Part shown: positions 49,882-59,459 of the stretch, piece after piece
Numbering within the stretch: the first letter of the stretch is position 1
Layout: every line of letters begins with the position of its first letter
From: Linnemannia schmuckeri
Taxonomy: Eukaryota > Mortierellomycota > Mortierellomycetes > Mortierellales > Mortierellaceae
Assembly: GCA_029449235.1 (NCBI GenBank)
Contig: JANATG010000006.1
Location: 2,604,001-2,668,000 of the forward strand
Reading direction: 5' to 3'
Length of the DNA stretch: 64,000 nucleotides
Notes under the pieces: model-generated
Told to the model about the DNA's origin: nothing
The model's input: the letters and a program-made list of their open reading frames with translations, nothing else
Databases searched by the model: none
Program-made: the position numbers and the translations under genes

Positions 49882-50103
49882 TTTTTTTTTTTGTTTATAA
49901 GAAATTTATTGCGTCGTGGGAGTGCGTGCAGTAAACTAATACTCCTCACCTACAGGAGTCACCGCCATTCAAAGGATATAAAAATAAATACTTTCGAAAA
50001 AAGTACAAAGGTTACATCTAAACTGGGAAAAATTAATTAACAGATAAAACAGGGAGACCAGACAAAATAAATACAGAGAGTAAGAAAATAAAATAGAATA
50101 CAG

Positions 50104-53100
50104 TTATGTTGGAAAGTTGTTGTCGACAAGAGGGAGCTCGACTGCGGGTGGGGGTTCGCGCTCTTCACTCTGGCGCTTCTTCTCGGCCAGCTGAGCACGA
50201 ACTTGGTTGATAGCCAAATCCACCGCGGCCAGGACCATGCGAGGTTCAAAGGCTTGGTCCTCGCGGACAAAGGCGTGATGGTATCTCCAGATGGAGGCAA
50301 GGATGGTACCGATCAAGATGAAGATAGGAATGTCGTGAAGGGGCTCGACAGGGTCCGGGTCAGGATAGAAAAGGGAGCAGATGTAATCCGCAGTCCAGGC
50401 TCGTTCCTCCACATACTTCGAAAGCGCGCCTTGCCATACTTCCAGCTTCTTGGTGCAGCTGAAAAGGAGGTGTTGACTTGTCTCCGGCTCCGCTCCACAG
50501 ATACGGCAGAAGGGTCCGGTCATATCAGGAATAATGGAGTGGAGATGGAGTGCAGAGGGAAGTTTGTTGATTAGAAGCCGCCACCAGACATTGCGCGCAT
50601 TGTGCGGGATCTTGTTTTTCCAGAAGGACGTCCAGAAAGCAGCAGTGAATGGTGGATGTGGCGCCACCATGGGTGGATGATGTGGTGTTGGGGTTGGAGG
50701 GCGGTAGGTCTTGGAGAACAACGCCTGACGAAACGAGCGGGTACTGGCTAGTTCGAAGGAACCATTCTCAGACTTGTTGATAACGATCCCGTTTAGGCGT
50801 TCCGCTAGGTCGTCTACCAGATCGAAAGGTCCATCGTTATCCAAGGCGCGTCTCAGGGCTGGGTGAACCTTGAAATGACCTCCTCTGGTGTTCTCCTCCA
50901 ACCTTGAATGGGTGCGATGGCCGATGGAGCGCTCGTCCGATGGAATGAACTCCAGTCTACCTTCTGTCTTGGTCTCGTCTGTCCATACAGGTCTGAAGAC
51001 ACGATCCATACGCCAGTTGGGAGGATGAGGCTCGGGAACACCATCGGGCTCGAGCCATTGTGGAAGGAGTGTTGCCATCATGGTTCCGACCTTCAGTGAG
51101 TCCGCCGTTTCCTGACCCCAGGACAAACGAGAGATACGTTCGACCGCCTGCACCAACCCCTTGAGGATCGTGTGTGGGCGAAAATATTTCTTCCTCGACG
51201 TGAGAAAGAAAGTGGGGCTCGCGAAAGGGGCCAACGGAAACTCGGATTCGGTTGCTGATCGGAGAAGATCTTTGAAGAAGGATACCATGAAGGAGGTGGT
51301 GTCGGAGCAAATTCTCTGAACCGCTCGCAGCTGGAATGCGACAGTCTGGGAGCCAATGTCGACTAGACCAAGCCCTCCCTGAGACCGCCGGAGGCAGAGA
51401 TGGTTCCAGGATGGAGAGGGAAAGAAAGGAACGGTGAATTTGCGGATCGAGCCTTGAACTTTCTTCGTCCATTGACGCGTTGGCGGGTGGACGGCGATGA
51501 CATGCCAGAGACGGGAAAGCAAAAGGGAGTTGGCGATGACGCTGCGTCCCAGGATCGAGAGCTGGCGACCGTGTTGTAGGTTGATATGATGATTGATTTT
51601 TTTGTGTATGTTGTTAAAGAAGGCGTCTCGCTGTGTCCGTGTGAGTGCAATGGGGTATCCCAAATAGACCAGGGCATCTTCCACTCGCCTGGAATGGATG
51701 TGGACGTGATCCCGCTGAAGAGCCTGCGAGAGAGTCCCGATGTTCCCAAACAGTGGAAAGGCCACCGTCTTCTTCAAGTTGAGTCGTGCGTTCGAGGCTC
51801 GTCCAAATGTGTCCATAATCTCCTTCAGACAAGTCCACTCCTCTATTGACTTGATAAAGGTAGTAAGATCGTCCGCATATGCCATCAACTTCAACGGTCT
51901 CGACATTGGGTGGTCGTTGAGTTTGAATCCAGTGATGCCGGGACTTTTGAGGATGGTGTGGAGGAGAGGCTCAAATGCAATGTTGTAGAGGTGAGGTGAT
52001 AGAGGATCCCCTTGTCGTAGGCCACGGCGTTGTGGGAAAGGAGAAGCGAGGTATCCATTGATGTTGAGATTGATCTGAGTGCCGAAGAAGAGGGTGAAGA
52101 TCGAGTTGATGAGGGGGGCGGGGAAGTTCATCTTTTCCATAACAGCCCGCAAGTACTCTGGGTGGACTCTGTCATACGCCTTTTCCTGGTCAAATAAAAT
52201 TCCAGCTCCCCCGATCTTGTTCCTCTCGCAGTGTTCCCGAAAGGCTGCCATAACGAGACCATTGTCTGAGATGTGACGGTCAGGGACGAAACCCGTCTGG
52301 AGAGGAGTGATCAGGCGGTCCAATGGGCTTCGTAGGCGTATTGTAATGATTTTGGTGAATAGTTTGGCGTCTGTGTTGATAAGCGAAAGCGGGCGCCAGT
52401 TCCCGAGGTCTGCCGCATTCCCCTTCTTGTACAACAAGATCATGCACGTCTGCTGCCAAGACCGGGGCATCCTGGCTTCCAGAAGGGCTTGCGACATAAC
52501 ACAGGATAGGAGAGAGTCAACTCCGTCGACTGAGAGCAGGAAAGTGTAGAGCTCAAATGGGAAGCCGTCCATCCCTGGTGCTTTCCCTCGGGCGCTATGA
52601 GCCAGGCCTTCGCCAATCTCCTCGACGTCGATGGGGCGCATGAGGTTTTCCTGGTCCTCCTGTGTGAGGATTGCAAGAGCGGGGAGGTTGGAAAGTAGTT
52701 CCCGAATGGCAACGTTGTCGATAGGGTCGGGTGTGTAGAGTTTTTGATAGAAGGATTTGCCGACGCGGCACAGATCGTTGGGAGAAGAAACTGTAACGTC
52801 CGAGTCGGGTATGTTAAGGTGGGTGATGGCGCGTTTGGTTGCTCTGGACTTGAGGACGCGGAAGAAATATTTGGTGCATCGTTCGCCGAGTTCTCGCCAT
52901 CTGAGTTGAGTCCTGACCGCCCATGCGTTCATTGAGGCCTCCTGCAGTTTGTCGAGTCTCCGTTCTATTTTATGCCATTCTTCCTCCAACCTACGGATCT
53001 TCTCCGGGTCGGGGATAGGAGCTCCGCGTTGCCAATTGAGGCGACGTAAGGCCTGTTCCCGGTCTCGCTGAAGCTCGATCGAGATATCCTTCTTCTCCTT

Positions 53101-53997
53101 GGACTTCTCTCTTGTCGCTTGCTTGAGTTTCTCCATCAAGGACGCCTTAAGGTGGTCCCACACATCCTGCGGTTGGAAGTCCCGCATTCTGTTTAGATCC
53201 TCTTTGATCTCGACGGCCAGTTGCTTAGTATAGTCCTTATCATGTAAAATCGAGGTGTTCAGTCGCCAAATTCCTGGCCCAGTCTCAAGGGCCTCTAGAC
53301 TCAGCTCGCATGAAAGCATCGTATGGTCTGTCCAGTCGTTGTGCAGGTACGTGTGTGAAGGGAACGTCACACGCTCGGCAAGGTCTGGTGACATGAAAAT
53401 GTAGTCGATTGTTGTTTGATAATGATGATTGTTGAAAGTGTGAATGGGAAGTGAATTGAAGGGGTTGAGTGCGTTGATGGTGGTGTTGTTGATCCAATTT
53501 TTCCATGCGATCGGGGCCGTGTTGCGCAAATGGTGATGGTAGTTAAAGTCTCCCAGGACAATGGCTTCGTTGCCAGGAGCTTGGAAAAAGGGCAGTTGGA
53601 GAAGATTGGTGTAAAAGGTGTTGCGTGGTGTCTGGGCCCCAGATGGTGCATAGATGTTACACACTTCAAACAAGACTTTGTCTCCGGTGTCGACTGAGCC
53701 GATTGACGCGACGATTGCTCGACCGTCTAGAAGCACGTATGACGAAAGAAAAGTAAGTTTGGAATGCATAAGCAACAGTGCGCAGTGAGGAGTCCAGATG
53801 CTGTGGTGAGAGTGTAGGGATTTGTTGAGGTATTGGATGGTGTCGGGGTCGTTTGGCTGAATAGATGTCTCTTGCAGCGCCAAGATGTCGATCCTTTGAG
53901 TGCTGAGGTATTTGTGAAAATTCCTAGTCGCTGTCCGGTTCGTGATCTTGTTAATCGTGCGTGCGTTGAGGGTGGCGATTTTGATTGTCTTTAACAT
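50104..53997 (-). CDS. LINE ORF2: APE endonuclease, reverse transcriptase, Cys/His tail
   Basis: An intronless ORF of 1297 residues. Endonuclease 1-~235: catalytic Asn11 and Glu43 (LALQETSI), GDFNYHH, TIDYIFMSPDLA and WTDHTMLSCEL near its end. A charged helical linker follows (~270-390). Reverse transcriptase ~470-760: NWRPLSLINTDAKLFTKI, AGILFDQEKAYDRVHPEYL, RRGLRQGDPLSPHLYNIAF and the YADD active site with Asp709-Asp710. Beyond the thumb is a Trp-rich region, and near 1165-1185 a zf-RVT-like CRICGAEPETSQHLLFSC (CCHC order). No RNase H domain is seen. It nicks the target DNA and copies the element RNA from the 3' end. It starts six bases after the ORF1 stop and in the same frame. Confidence 0.95.
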   Translation of the reverse strand: MLKTIKIATLNARTINKITNRTATRNFHKYLSTQRIDILALQETSIQPNDPDTIQYLNKSLHSHHSIWTPHCALLLMHSKLTFLSSYVLLDGRAIVASIGSVDTGDKVLFEVCNIYAPSGAQTPRNTFYTNLLQLPFFQAPGNEAIVLGDFNYHHHLRNTAPIAWKNWINNTTINALNPFNSLPIHTFNNHHYQTTIDYIFMSPDLAERVTFPSHTYLHNDWTDHTMLSCELSLEALETGPGIWRLNTSILHDKDYTKQLAVEIKEDLNRMRDFQPQDVWDHLKASLMEKLKQATREKSKEKKDISIELQRDREQALRRLNWQRGAPIPDPEKIRRLEEEWHKIERRLDKLQEASMNAWAVRTQLRWRELGERCTKYFFRVLKSRATKRAITHLNIPDSDVTVSSPNDLCRVGKSFYQKLYTPDPIDNVAIRELLSNLPALAILTQEDQENLMRPIDVEEIGEGLAHSARGKAPGMDGFPFELYTFLLSVDGVDSLLSCVMSQALLEARMPRSWQQTCMILLYKKGNAADLGNWRPLSLINTDAKLFTKIITIRLRSPLDRLITPLQTGFVPDRHISDNGLVMAAFREHCERNKIGGAGILFDQEKAYDRVHPEYLRAVMEKMNFPAPLINSIFTLFFGTQINLNINGYLASPFPQRRGLRQGDPLSPHLYNIAFEPLLHTILKSPGITGFKLNDHPMSRPLKLMAYADDLTTFIKSIEEWTCLKEIMDTFGRASNARLNLKKTVAFPLFGNIGTLSQALQRDHVHIHSRRVEDALVYLGYPIALTRTQRDAFFNNIHKKINHHINLQHGRQLSILGRSVIANSLLLSRLWHVIAVHPPTRQWTKKVQGSIRKFTVPFFPSPSWNHLCLRRSQGGLGLVDIGSQTVAFQLRAVQRICSDTTSFMVSFFKDLLRSATESEFPLAPFASPTFFLTSRKKYFRPHTILKGLVQAVERISRLSWGQETADSLKVGTMMATLLPQWLEPDGVPEPHPPNWRMDRVFRPVWTDETKTEGRLEFIPSDERSIGHRTHSRLEENTRGGHFKVHPALRRALDNDGPFDLVDDLAERLNGIVINKSENGSFELASTRSFRQALFSKTYRPPTPTPHHPPMVAPHPPFTAAFWTSFWKNKIPHNARNVWWRLLINKLPSALHLHSIIPDMTGPFCRICGAEPETSQHLLFSCTKKLEVWQGALSKYVEERAWTADYICSLFYPDPDPVEPLHDIPIFILIGTILASIWRYHHAFVREDQAFEPRMVLAAVDLAINQVRAQLAEKKRQSEEREPPPAVELPLVDNNFPT

Positions 53998-54003
53998 AAT
54001 TAA

Positions 54004-55224
54004 TTAGTTAAGACGAGTCGCCGATTGTTTGCTCAGCTCCTTATTGTTGTAAGTGCCTCCGAAATGAGCCGCCCGCGGGAGTCGGCCTGTAAATTCGGTG
54101 GTTGGGGGTAAGGCGTCCAAAAAAGTGTCATCGTCGCTATCGGAGTTGTCGTCCTCCTTAGAGCGATATTGTTCACGGGTAGGGTTGGCAAACCTGTTTA
54201 TGCCACTCACAATGTCGGATGGTCTGGCTTCCTGGGTAGACTCTTGAGGAGTTGGTGTGATAGGCGTGGTGGACGCGATAGGTGTGGTGGGATCGACAGG
54301 TGTGGTGGGGTCGATAGGTGTGGCGGTGGCGACAGGCGCAACGACTGCCACAGGTTGAGTGGACTCTATACCTTCCATGGGAGATGACATCTGCGCATTC
54401 TTACGGCGTTTCTTGCCGTTGCGCTTGCGTTGCTGTTTGAAGCTTGCTGCATCATGCTCTTTGGCGTCCTTGGCTGGGGGTGCATTGTTGGACTCCTTAA
54501 TGGTGTTGGGTTTGGAGGAGGTAGGCGTGGGTTTCGGTTTGAGTGCTCCGACAATGTTGGTGATAATTGGGTGTCCTGGTCCAGCAACAATTTCCTTTGG
54601 CAGCTCTGGGTGGCTTGGCTTTTCGGCCTTCTCGAACAAAACATATCCGTCCTGAGTATAAACCTTGCGTTTGGGGTGCGCATGGTAGTACATGCCGATC
54701 TCCATGGGGTTGCCGTACTTGCTGAAAAGCTGGATAACGTCGCTCGGTTTGTAATGTTGGGGGATGCGTCGGAAGTTGACTTTGTATGTCTGGAGCTTGG
54801 GAGGTGTTGGGGTGATTGGGTTGTAGATTGTGTCATTGACCTTCAGTCCGTGCTGTCGAATAGCGGCATAGACCCTAGGGTCTGCAGGGCGGACCTCGAA
54901 GGTTGTGTAGTGTAGATACTGTTCAGTGGCGCAACTGAGCAGGTCGTAGGTGTCCATGAGGATCGTGATGATCGAAATCTCGATCGTCACCTTGCGGGGA
55001 ATGTTGAAAATGAGCGTGCCTTCCGAGTTTGTGCGGACATGCAGGTTCATTCCAGACGGCAAAGACTCATCTTGATAAATAGTCTCGCATTTTTTGGGAT
55101 ATTTGGAAAGAGGAGAGTTGGGAGAAGATGCTGAGGATGGTGACCTGGCGGCATTCGCAAAGGATGCCGCACTGATGCTGTTTGGGTTGGTCTCGCCCCC
55201 CACGTTAGTATCGCCGTGGGACAT
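54004..55224 (-). CDS. LINE ORF1: RNA-binding/chaperone-type protein
   Basis: 406 residues precede ORF2. Residues ~1-45 are Ser/Asn-rich. Residues ~70-230 form an ordered region with two alpha/beta units: VTIEISIITILMDTYDLLSC and then YKVNFRRIPQHYKPSDVIQL followed by DGYVLFEKA, the second resembling an RRM-like fold. From ~240 it is basic and low complexity (KQQRKRNGKKRRKN), with Thr/Pro repeats of the type PIDPTTPVDPTTPIASTTP. No CCHC knuckle is seen. LINE ORF1 proteins bind the element RNA; that role is by position and analogy. The ATG lies only 13 bp from the element end, so the natural start could be further upstream if the copy is truncated. Confidence 0.8.
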   Translation of the reverse strand: MSHGDTNVGGETNPNSISAASFANAARSPSSASSPNSPLSKYPKKCETIYQDESLPSGMNLHVRTNSEGTLIFNIPRKVTIEISIITILMDTYDLLSCATEQYLHYTTFEVRPADPRVYAAIRQHGLKVNDTIYNPITPTPPKLQTYKVNFRRIPQHYKPSDVIQLFSKYGNPMEIGMYYHAHPKRKVYTQDGYVLFEKAEKPSHPELPKEIVAGPGHPIITNIVGALKPKPTPTSSKPNTIKESNNAPPAKDAKEHDAASFKQQRKRNGKKRRKNAQMSSPMEGIESTQPVAVVAPVATATPIDPTTPVDPTTPIASTTPITPTPQESTQEARPSDIVSGINRFANPTREQYRSKEDDNSDSDDDTFLDALPPTTEFTGRLPRAAHFGGTYNNKELSKQSATRLN

Positions 55225-55237
55225 GGGAAAGAGTTTT

Positions 55238-55255
55238 TGTTCCTGGCTTGCTTAG
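55238..55255. repeat. Target-site duplication, right copy
   Basis: This is an exact copy of 49864-49881 at the 5' side of the LINE. Removing the element and one copy restores a continuous sequence ...gcttaggaacgaagac. Confidence 0.95.
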
Positions 55256-56214
55256 GAACGAAGACATAACAGTTGATGGTCAGGAGACGATTATTCCTTT
55301 TTGGCTTTGTTTACTGAAATGAACATTCCGCAGTGAACCTTGTTTCTAGGGACATTTCTTTTTTTTTCCTTCTTTCACAGTCCTGGAAATAATGCGAACA
55401 GTGGGAAGATGTTGCATTTTTGTCGAAAAGGAGTTCAAAAGAAAGGAAGGAAACTTTTTTTTTTCAGTTGCAAGAAAAACAAGGGCGAAGCCCATTAATT
55501 TCCGTGTAACCCATTGCGAGGCTGGTTCGGGTTTTGTTGCCCTCAGCACGAGATTGCTTCGGTTGTTTGTTTTATTGGTGGCAGAGTGTGCTGAATCTTT
55601 GTTAATAATGTTTTACCAATGATTAGAGAGTGATGTAGTGAATCAACCCTATTCATATTCACCAAGGATCGCTGATAATCGGTCTCCCTTTTTTTTTCTG
55701 CTTCACATGCTTGATTTGCTTACCTAGCCTCAAGTACAGTTGTCCCCGTGTATCCCTCTACAGTCAATAGGTCACAACTCGAGAACAGCCTGCTTGAACA
55801 TGAAAGAGATAAGAAGGATGGGCGTTAAGGATAGACCATATCATTGTTGCCTATCTTCATTCCCTTCATGGTCTATACCCGGGTAGTCCCGATGGCCTGC
55901 CCTTATTTAAAGTGAACGTACCCGTGAATTAACCCTAACCTAGCTCTTACCTTTACTCCTCTTGGCGTAGCCATTGAAGCCATTGTGCAAAGGCCAGCAA
56001 CTAAACTCTATCCAAAAAGCCAGTGGGCAGTTTACAAGTACGTCTTTGCGGCTCAGCAACGTTACCTGTGTCTCTTAAAGGTATTGTTTCTGATCCTATA
56101 AGATTGCTGTCAATGAGGTTATGAGAGCTCCCACAGCCAATACTCTATTGCTCGATATACATTCTAATACAACAGTTGTCTTGTTCATTAATCCAAACTC
56201 TATAGCACGCAACC
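55256..56214. other. Intergenic region upstream of the SpoIIIAA-like gene
   Basis: Nearly 1 kb of AT-rich sequence with no supported coding frame. It is probably the former promoter region of the ATPase gene, now with the LINE inserted at its far end. Confidence 0.45.
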
Positions 56215-57366
56215 ATGAACAATGCAGGAATGGATAAGGCAGCTATCGAGGCTGCTGCAAGAGCATGTTTTGTGGGCACGAACTCGGTCTCGGTCACTCT
56301 TTTCGTCATGGCCCTCCAGGAACGGAATGTTGCCACTCGAAAGAAACTCACCAAAATCATTCAGGCAACCAACTATCTTGCATTGATAGACAATGGTAAT
56401 ACGGTGCACCTTATTAGAGATTTTGCAGCTAGTGTAGTGCATCCAGTATCGCCTGTACACAGCACGACTGTTGTGGCTCCCCTCGATGCAATAGCCACCC
56501 CTCCGTTCCACGCTCTGGCAGTCCCCAGGGTCACAAGTACTACAAAGATTGTTCCTCCTGTGTCCATCGGCTGTGACACGGATGTTGTTGCGGGTCTTCT
56601 CGGTGCCGCTATCAACACACACGTCGACTTGGAGGATCTTGGTCTGACCGACATTTTCATCGATATCGGGTCAAACCTGTCAGCTAAAATCAATGGACAA
56701 TGTGTCCAGTACGACAAAACAATCGACCATTCCGACATATCCACTACTCTACAACGACTACCGGGAGGCGCACCAACCGTCAAGCAAAGCAACCGTGTGA
56801 TTTTTGGGCAGACTCTTCACCGACTGGCGACCGTGACTTATGACGGCAACATCACTGGCGTAACGGTCAGGATCGGTTGGAGCATCTCCGGGTTGTTACC
56901 TGTGTTTGAGGGTCTTGTCGAAAACAGGAATGTCCTCATGTGCGGCGCCCCCAACGTCGGAAAAACGGCTATTCTTCGTGAGATTTGCAAATATCTCTCC
57001 GATGGAAAATGTCTGTGCTTGATCGACACATCCGGTGAGGTATGCGGCGATGCAGGAAACAAAAGCAACATTGTCGGCAGCTCTCGAGTCTTCCGGCCAG
57101 TGGATCCCGACAAGCAGTACGCCACTTTGCTCGACTGCGTGAGGAACCACTCACCTGACATCATCACTATAGACGAGCTGAACACAAAGGAGGAAGTGGC
57201 AGTATGCCAGACAATCGCACTCAGGTCCATCCAGATGGTCGCCTCTGTTCACGGCAACATTCAAGACCTTGTATTCAATCCAATGCTGAACAAGGCTCTC
57301 GGAGGATCAACTGAGGCCCTCGTGTCGGATCGGAATGCAGTCGATGGAAGAAAGGTGGTCATGTAG
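56215..57366 (+). CDS. SpoIIIAA/Ycf45-like P-loop ATPase, interrupted by an in-frame TAG
   Basis: An intronless frame of 383 codons. Residues 1-~140 are an extension I do not recognise. Residues ~145-210 (DIFIDIGSNLSAKINGQCVQ ... SNRVIFGQTLHRLATVTYDG) match the substrate side of the SpoIIIAA/Ycf45 family. Then come GVTVRIGWSISG, a perfect Walker A GAPNVGKTA (residues 244-251), the LIDTSGEVCGD loop, Walker B with Asp320-Glu321 (IITIDEL) and a sensor-like ASVHGNIQDL. Bacterial SpoIIIAA and plastid Ycf45/SPD1 share this order. The frame stops at TAG 57364-57366, yet the next 65 codons keep the family C-terminus. The gene either died recently, is read through, or makes a shortened protein. The bacterial/plastid character and lack of introns suggest horizontal transfer; that is inference. 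Confidence 0.75.
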   Translation: MNNAGMDKAAIEAAARACFVGTNSVSVTLFVMALQERNVATRKKLTKIIQATNYLALIDNGNTVHLIRDFAASVVHPVSPVHSTTVVAPLDAIATPPFHALAVPRVTSTTKIVPPVSIGCDTDVVAGLLGAAINTHVDLEDLGLTDIFIDIGSNLSAKINGQCVQYDKTIDHSDISTTLQRLPGGAPTVKQSNRVIFGQTLHRLATVTYDGNITGVTVRIGWSISGLLPVFEGLVENRNVLMCGAPNVGKTAILREICKYLSDGKCLCLIDTSGEVCGDAGNKSNIVGSSRVFRPVDPDKQYATLLDCVRNHSPDIITIDELNTKEEVAVCQTIALRSIQMVASVHGNIQDLVFNPMLNKALGGSTEALVSDRNAVDGRKVVM

Positions 57367-57564
57367 CGCACGACACGTCCCATTTTCGACGTGGTGATCA
57401 ACATTAGGAGGACGACGGATGGACTTGAGTATTTGTTTATCGAGGATGTCGCCAATAATGTCAGCCGTATCATGCGGGGCAAGCCAATCCAAACACGCAC
57501 AAGACGCCTAGTCGGGGGAGAATTGACGGAAGCAATCAAGCAAGTCCTGTATCCCCTCGAATGA
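57367..57564 (+). pseudogene. Downstream part of the SpoIIIAA-like gene after the TAG
   Basis: In the same frame and directly after the stop, 65 codons read RTTRPIFDVVINIRRTTDG and IEDVANNVSRIMRG to TGA 57562-57564. The PIFDVVINI strand is the normal continuation after the ATPase core in this family, so the TAG most likely replaced a sense codon (CAG is one base away). The full product would be 449 codons. Confidence 0.7.
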
Positions 57565-58555
57565 TGGGCGCTGCTTTACATGGTTCTAGCCTCCAATCAC
57601 CCGTCGCTTCCCTGGATCCCTACTTTGTCAGGGCTTGAATACATATCTTATTTTGACCATTCTTCGTCTTTGTTTTCGTCTTCTCTTACCACCTGTTCTC
57701 GCTCTTTGACCATCTTCAATAAACAGTAAAAATCCTACGCGTTGTTTCACTTACCAGTTCAGTTGTGTAACAGTCGCAGCCAAGGAGGTCCGTTATAAAA
57801 TGGAGATACTGCATGTATCTATGAATATCTCACGGTTTTCATGCAGACCATAAGGTTCTGATAGGTCAGTGGTAGGTGGAGTATCGCAAAAGTTTTGGAG
57901 AAGGTGGGGGTTTGGAAAAGGGAAGAGTATTTTATTGTAGCGCAGTGTAGAAAATTGCTGTGTTTATTTGTGTAGTATGTGTCAGGAGCACGGGTTAATA
58001 CATATTTACCATTATCGCTGTAGTACTTGTTACACATGGGAAGAATGGCGTCGATGGCAGATGTTAACAACCATGTGTGATCGGCCAGAGTGTAGGAACC
58101 TTTGAGGTTAAGAAAGGAATAGAAGTGGTTGTGTTGAAAAGAATGTGGGAAGGGGCGTCGTTGTTTTTGAAAACCTCGAGGAGCCAGGATGCATAATAGT
58201 TCTTTTTGATAGTTTGTAGTCAGGAGATCACGATGTTGGCTAACATGGTGACATGGGTGCCAAGGAACCGTAGGTAATAAAAGAGAGAATGGAAAGGAAA
58301 GGTGATAGAGAAAGGCTGGAGAGAGAATGGGGAAGCGAACAGGTGAGCTGTGTTGAAATAGACGAGAGTAGAGAGCGTGAACAGACGGATGGGAGGGTTT
58401 GGAGAGCAGAAGAAAGAGAGCTTGAATATAGTGTGTGAAAGCTGTGCGGGAGCCGAGATGGGTTGCGTAGAATGTAGACCGGCTGTGCGAGAAGAAGACG
58501 AGGCTGCGTGGCAAGTGGCACGGTGCATGGACAGAATGGTTCGGGTGCATCGGCA

Positions 58556-58620
58556 CAGGTGCATAGTACAGGTGCATAGTGCAGATGCATAGTACAGGTG
58601 TATAGCACAGGTGCATGAAC
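58556..58620. repeat. 13-bp minisatellite, five copies
   Basis: Five tandem 13-mers of the form caggtgcatagta, each with zero to three changes. Copies of gtgtgagaagtag (58625-58637 and 58647-58659 approx.) and of cggcaagggtgat (around 58712-58740) follow, so slippage has been active locally. Confidence 0.85.
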
Positions 58621-59459
58621 GGTGTGTGAGAAGTAGACGAAAGGAGTGTGAGAAGTAGGCAGACTGTGTAGGAAAAGATGAGGGCAGCGAGACAAAGGGT
58701 AATGATAGCAGGTCGGCAAGGGTGATATCGGCAAGGGTGATGATGGCACCTAAGCAGGCAGGCCCAAATACCAAATATCCGAATGAACGACTCCTTTCGT
58801 ACTAAGTTCAGTTACTATTGCAACAACACTTCATCAGTAGGTATAACTAACCTGCCTCCCGATTATCTAAACCCCAGGTCTTGTTCCTTATTAGTGGGTG
58901 AACAATCCAACGCTAACTGAATTCTGCTTCAGTATAATAGGCAGAGCTCACATTGAAGGATCAAAAAGCAACATCGCTATAAACGCTTGGGCGCCACTAT
59001 TCAGCCTTGGATGCCTTTTTTCACCCCTCGGCTATACCTTGACCCATATTACTATGTGGCGAAGGTCATTATTTGGGGTTACAGAGGGGAGGAGCGGAGA
59101 AAGCAGCAGATGATTGTTATAAAAAATTAGCCCAAAGGATGTTTGGAGATTACAAAGAATGCCTAGAAGTTGCAATCGCACCAAACCTTATGGCCTGTAA
59201 TTTTCATTAAATCGATGTGTGGTCAGTACATCTCCAGACTCATTAGCTCTTCATTATCATAGACCGTGTCTCCAAAATTTCAAATATTTATACATGTTAG
59301 ATATACACTATGCACAAATCACCTTTACCTTACCCTTCACCTCTCTCGTCGGCCCCTCCTCCCCCATTACAATCAAACTCATAGAGAGGCAAACTAACTG
59401 CGTTTGGATTTGGCTCAGACTCCTTTTCCTTGTCACACACAGGTTGAATTCTTTAAGAA

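Larger units (their letters stand above)
49882..55237 (-). mobile_element. Non-LTR retrotransposon (LINE), two intact ORFs
   Basis: The 5.36-kb element is read on the minus strand: 13 bp leader, ORF1 (55224-54004), ORF2 (53997-50104), a 3' UTR of about 220 bp with AATAAA at 49910-49905, and a poly(A) tail of 11 (49892-49882). A perfect 18-bp duplication flanks it, the mark of target-primed insertion. ORF2 has an APE-type endonuclease and reverse transcriptase with all key residues and no RNase H. Both ORFs are unbroken, so the copy looks young and possibly active. The very short 5' leader leaves open a slight 5' truncation. Clade (Tad, L1-like or other) needs a tree of the RT domain. Confidence 0.95.

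Noticed and set aside
57819..58616. Minus-strand open frame of 265 codons
   Set aside because: It reads through a 13-bp minisatellite, is dominated by His/Leu/Ser from C/T-rich sequence, and shows no motif, splice pattern or signal.
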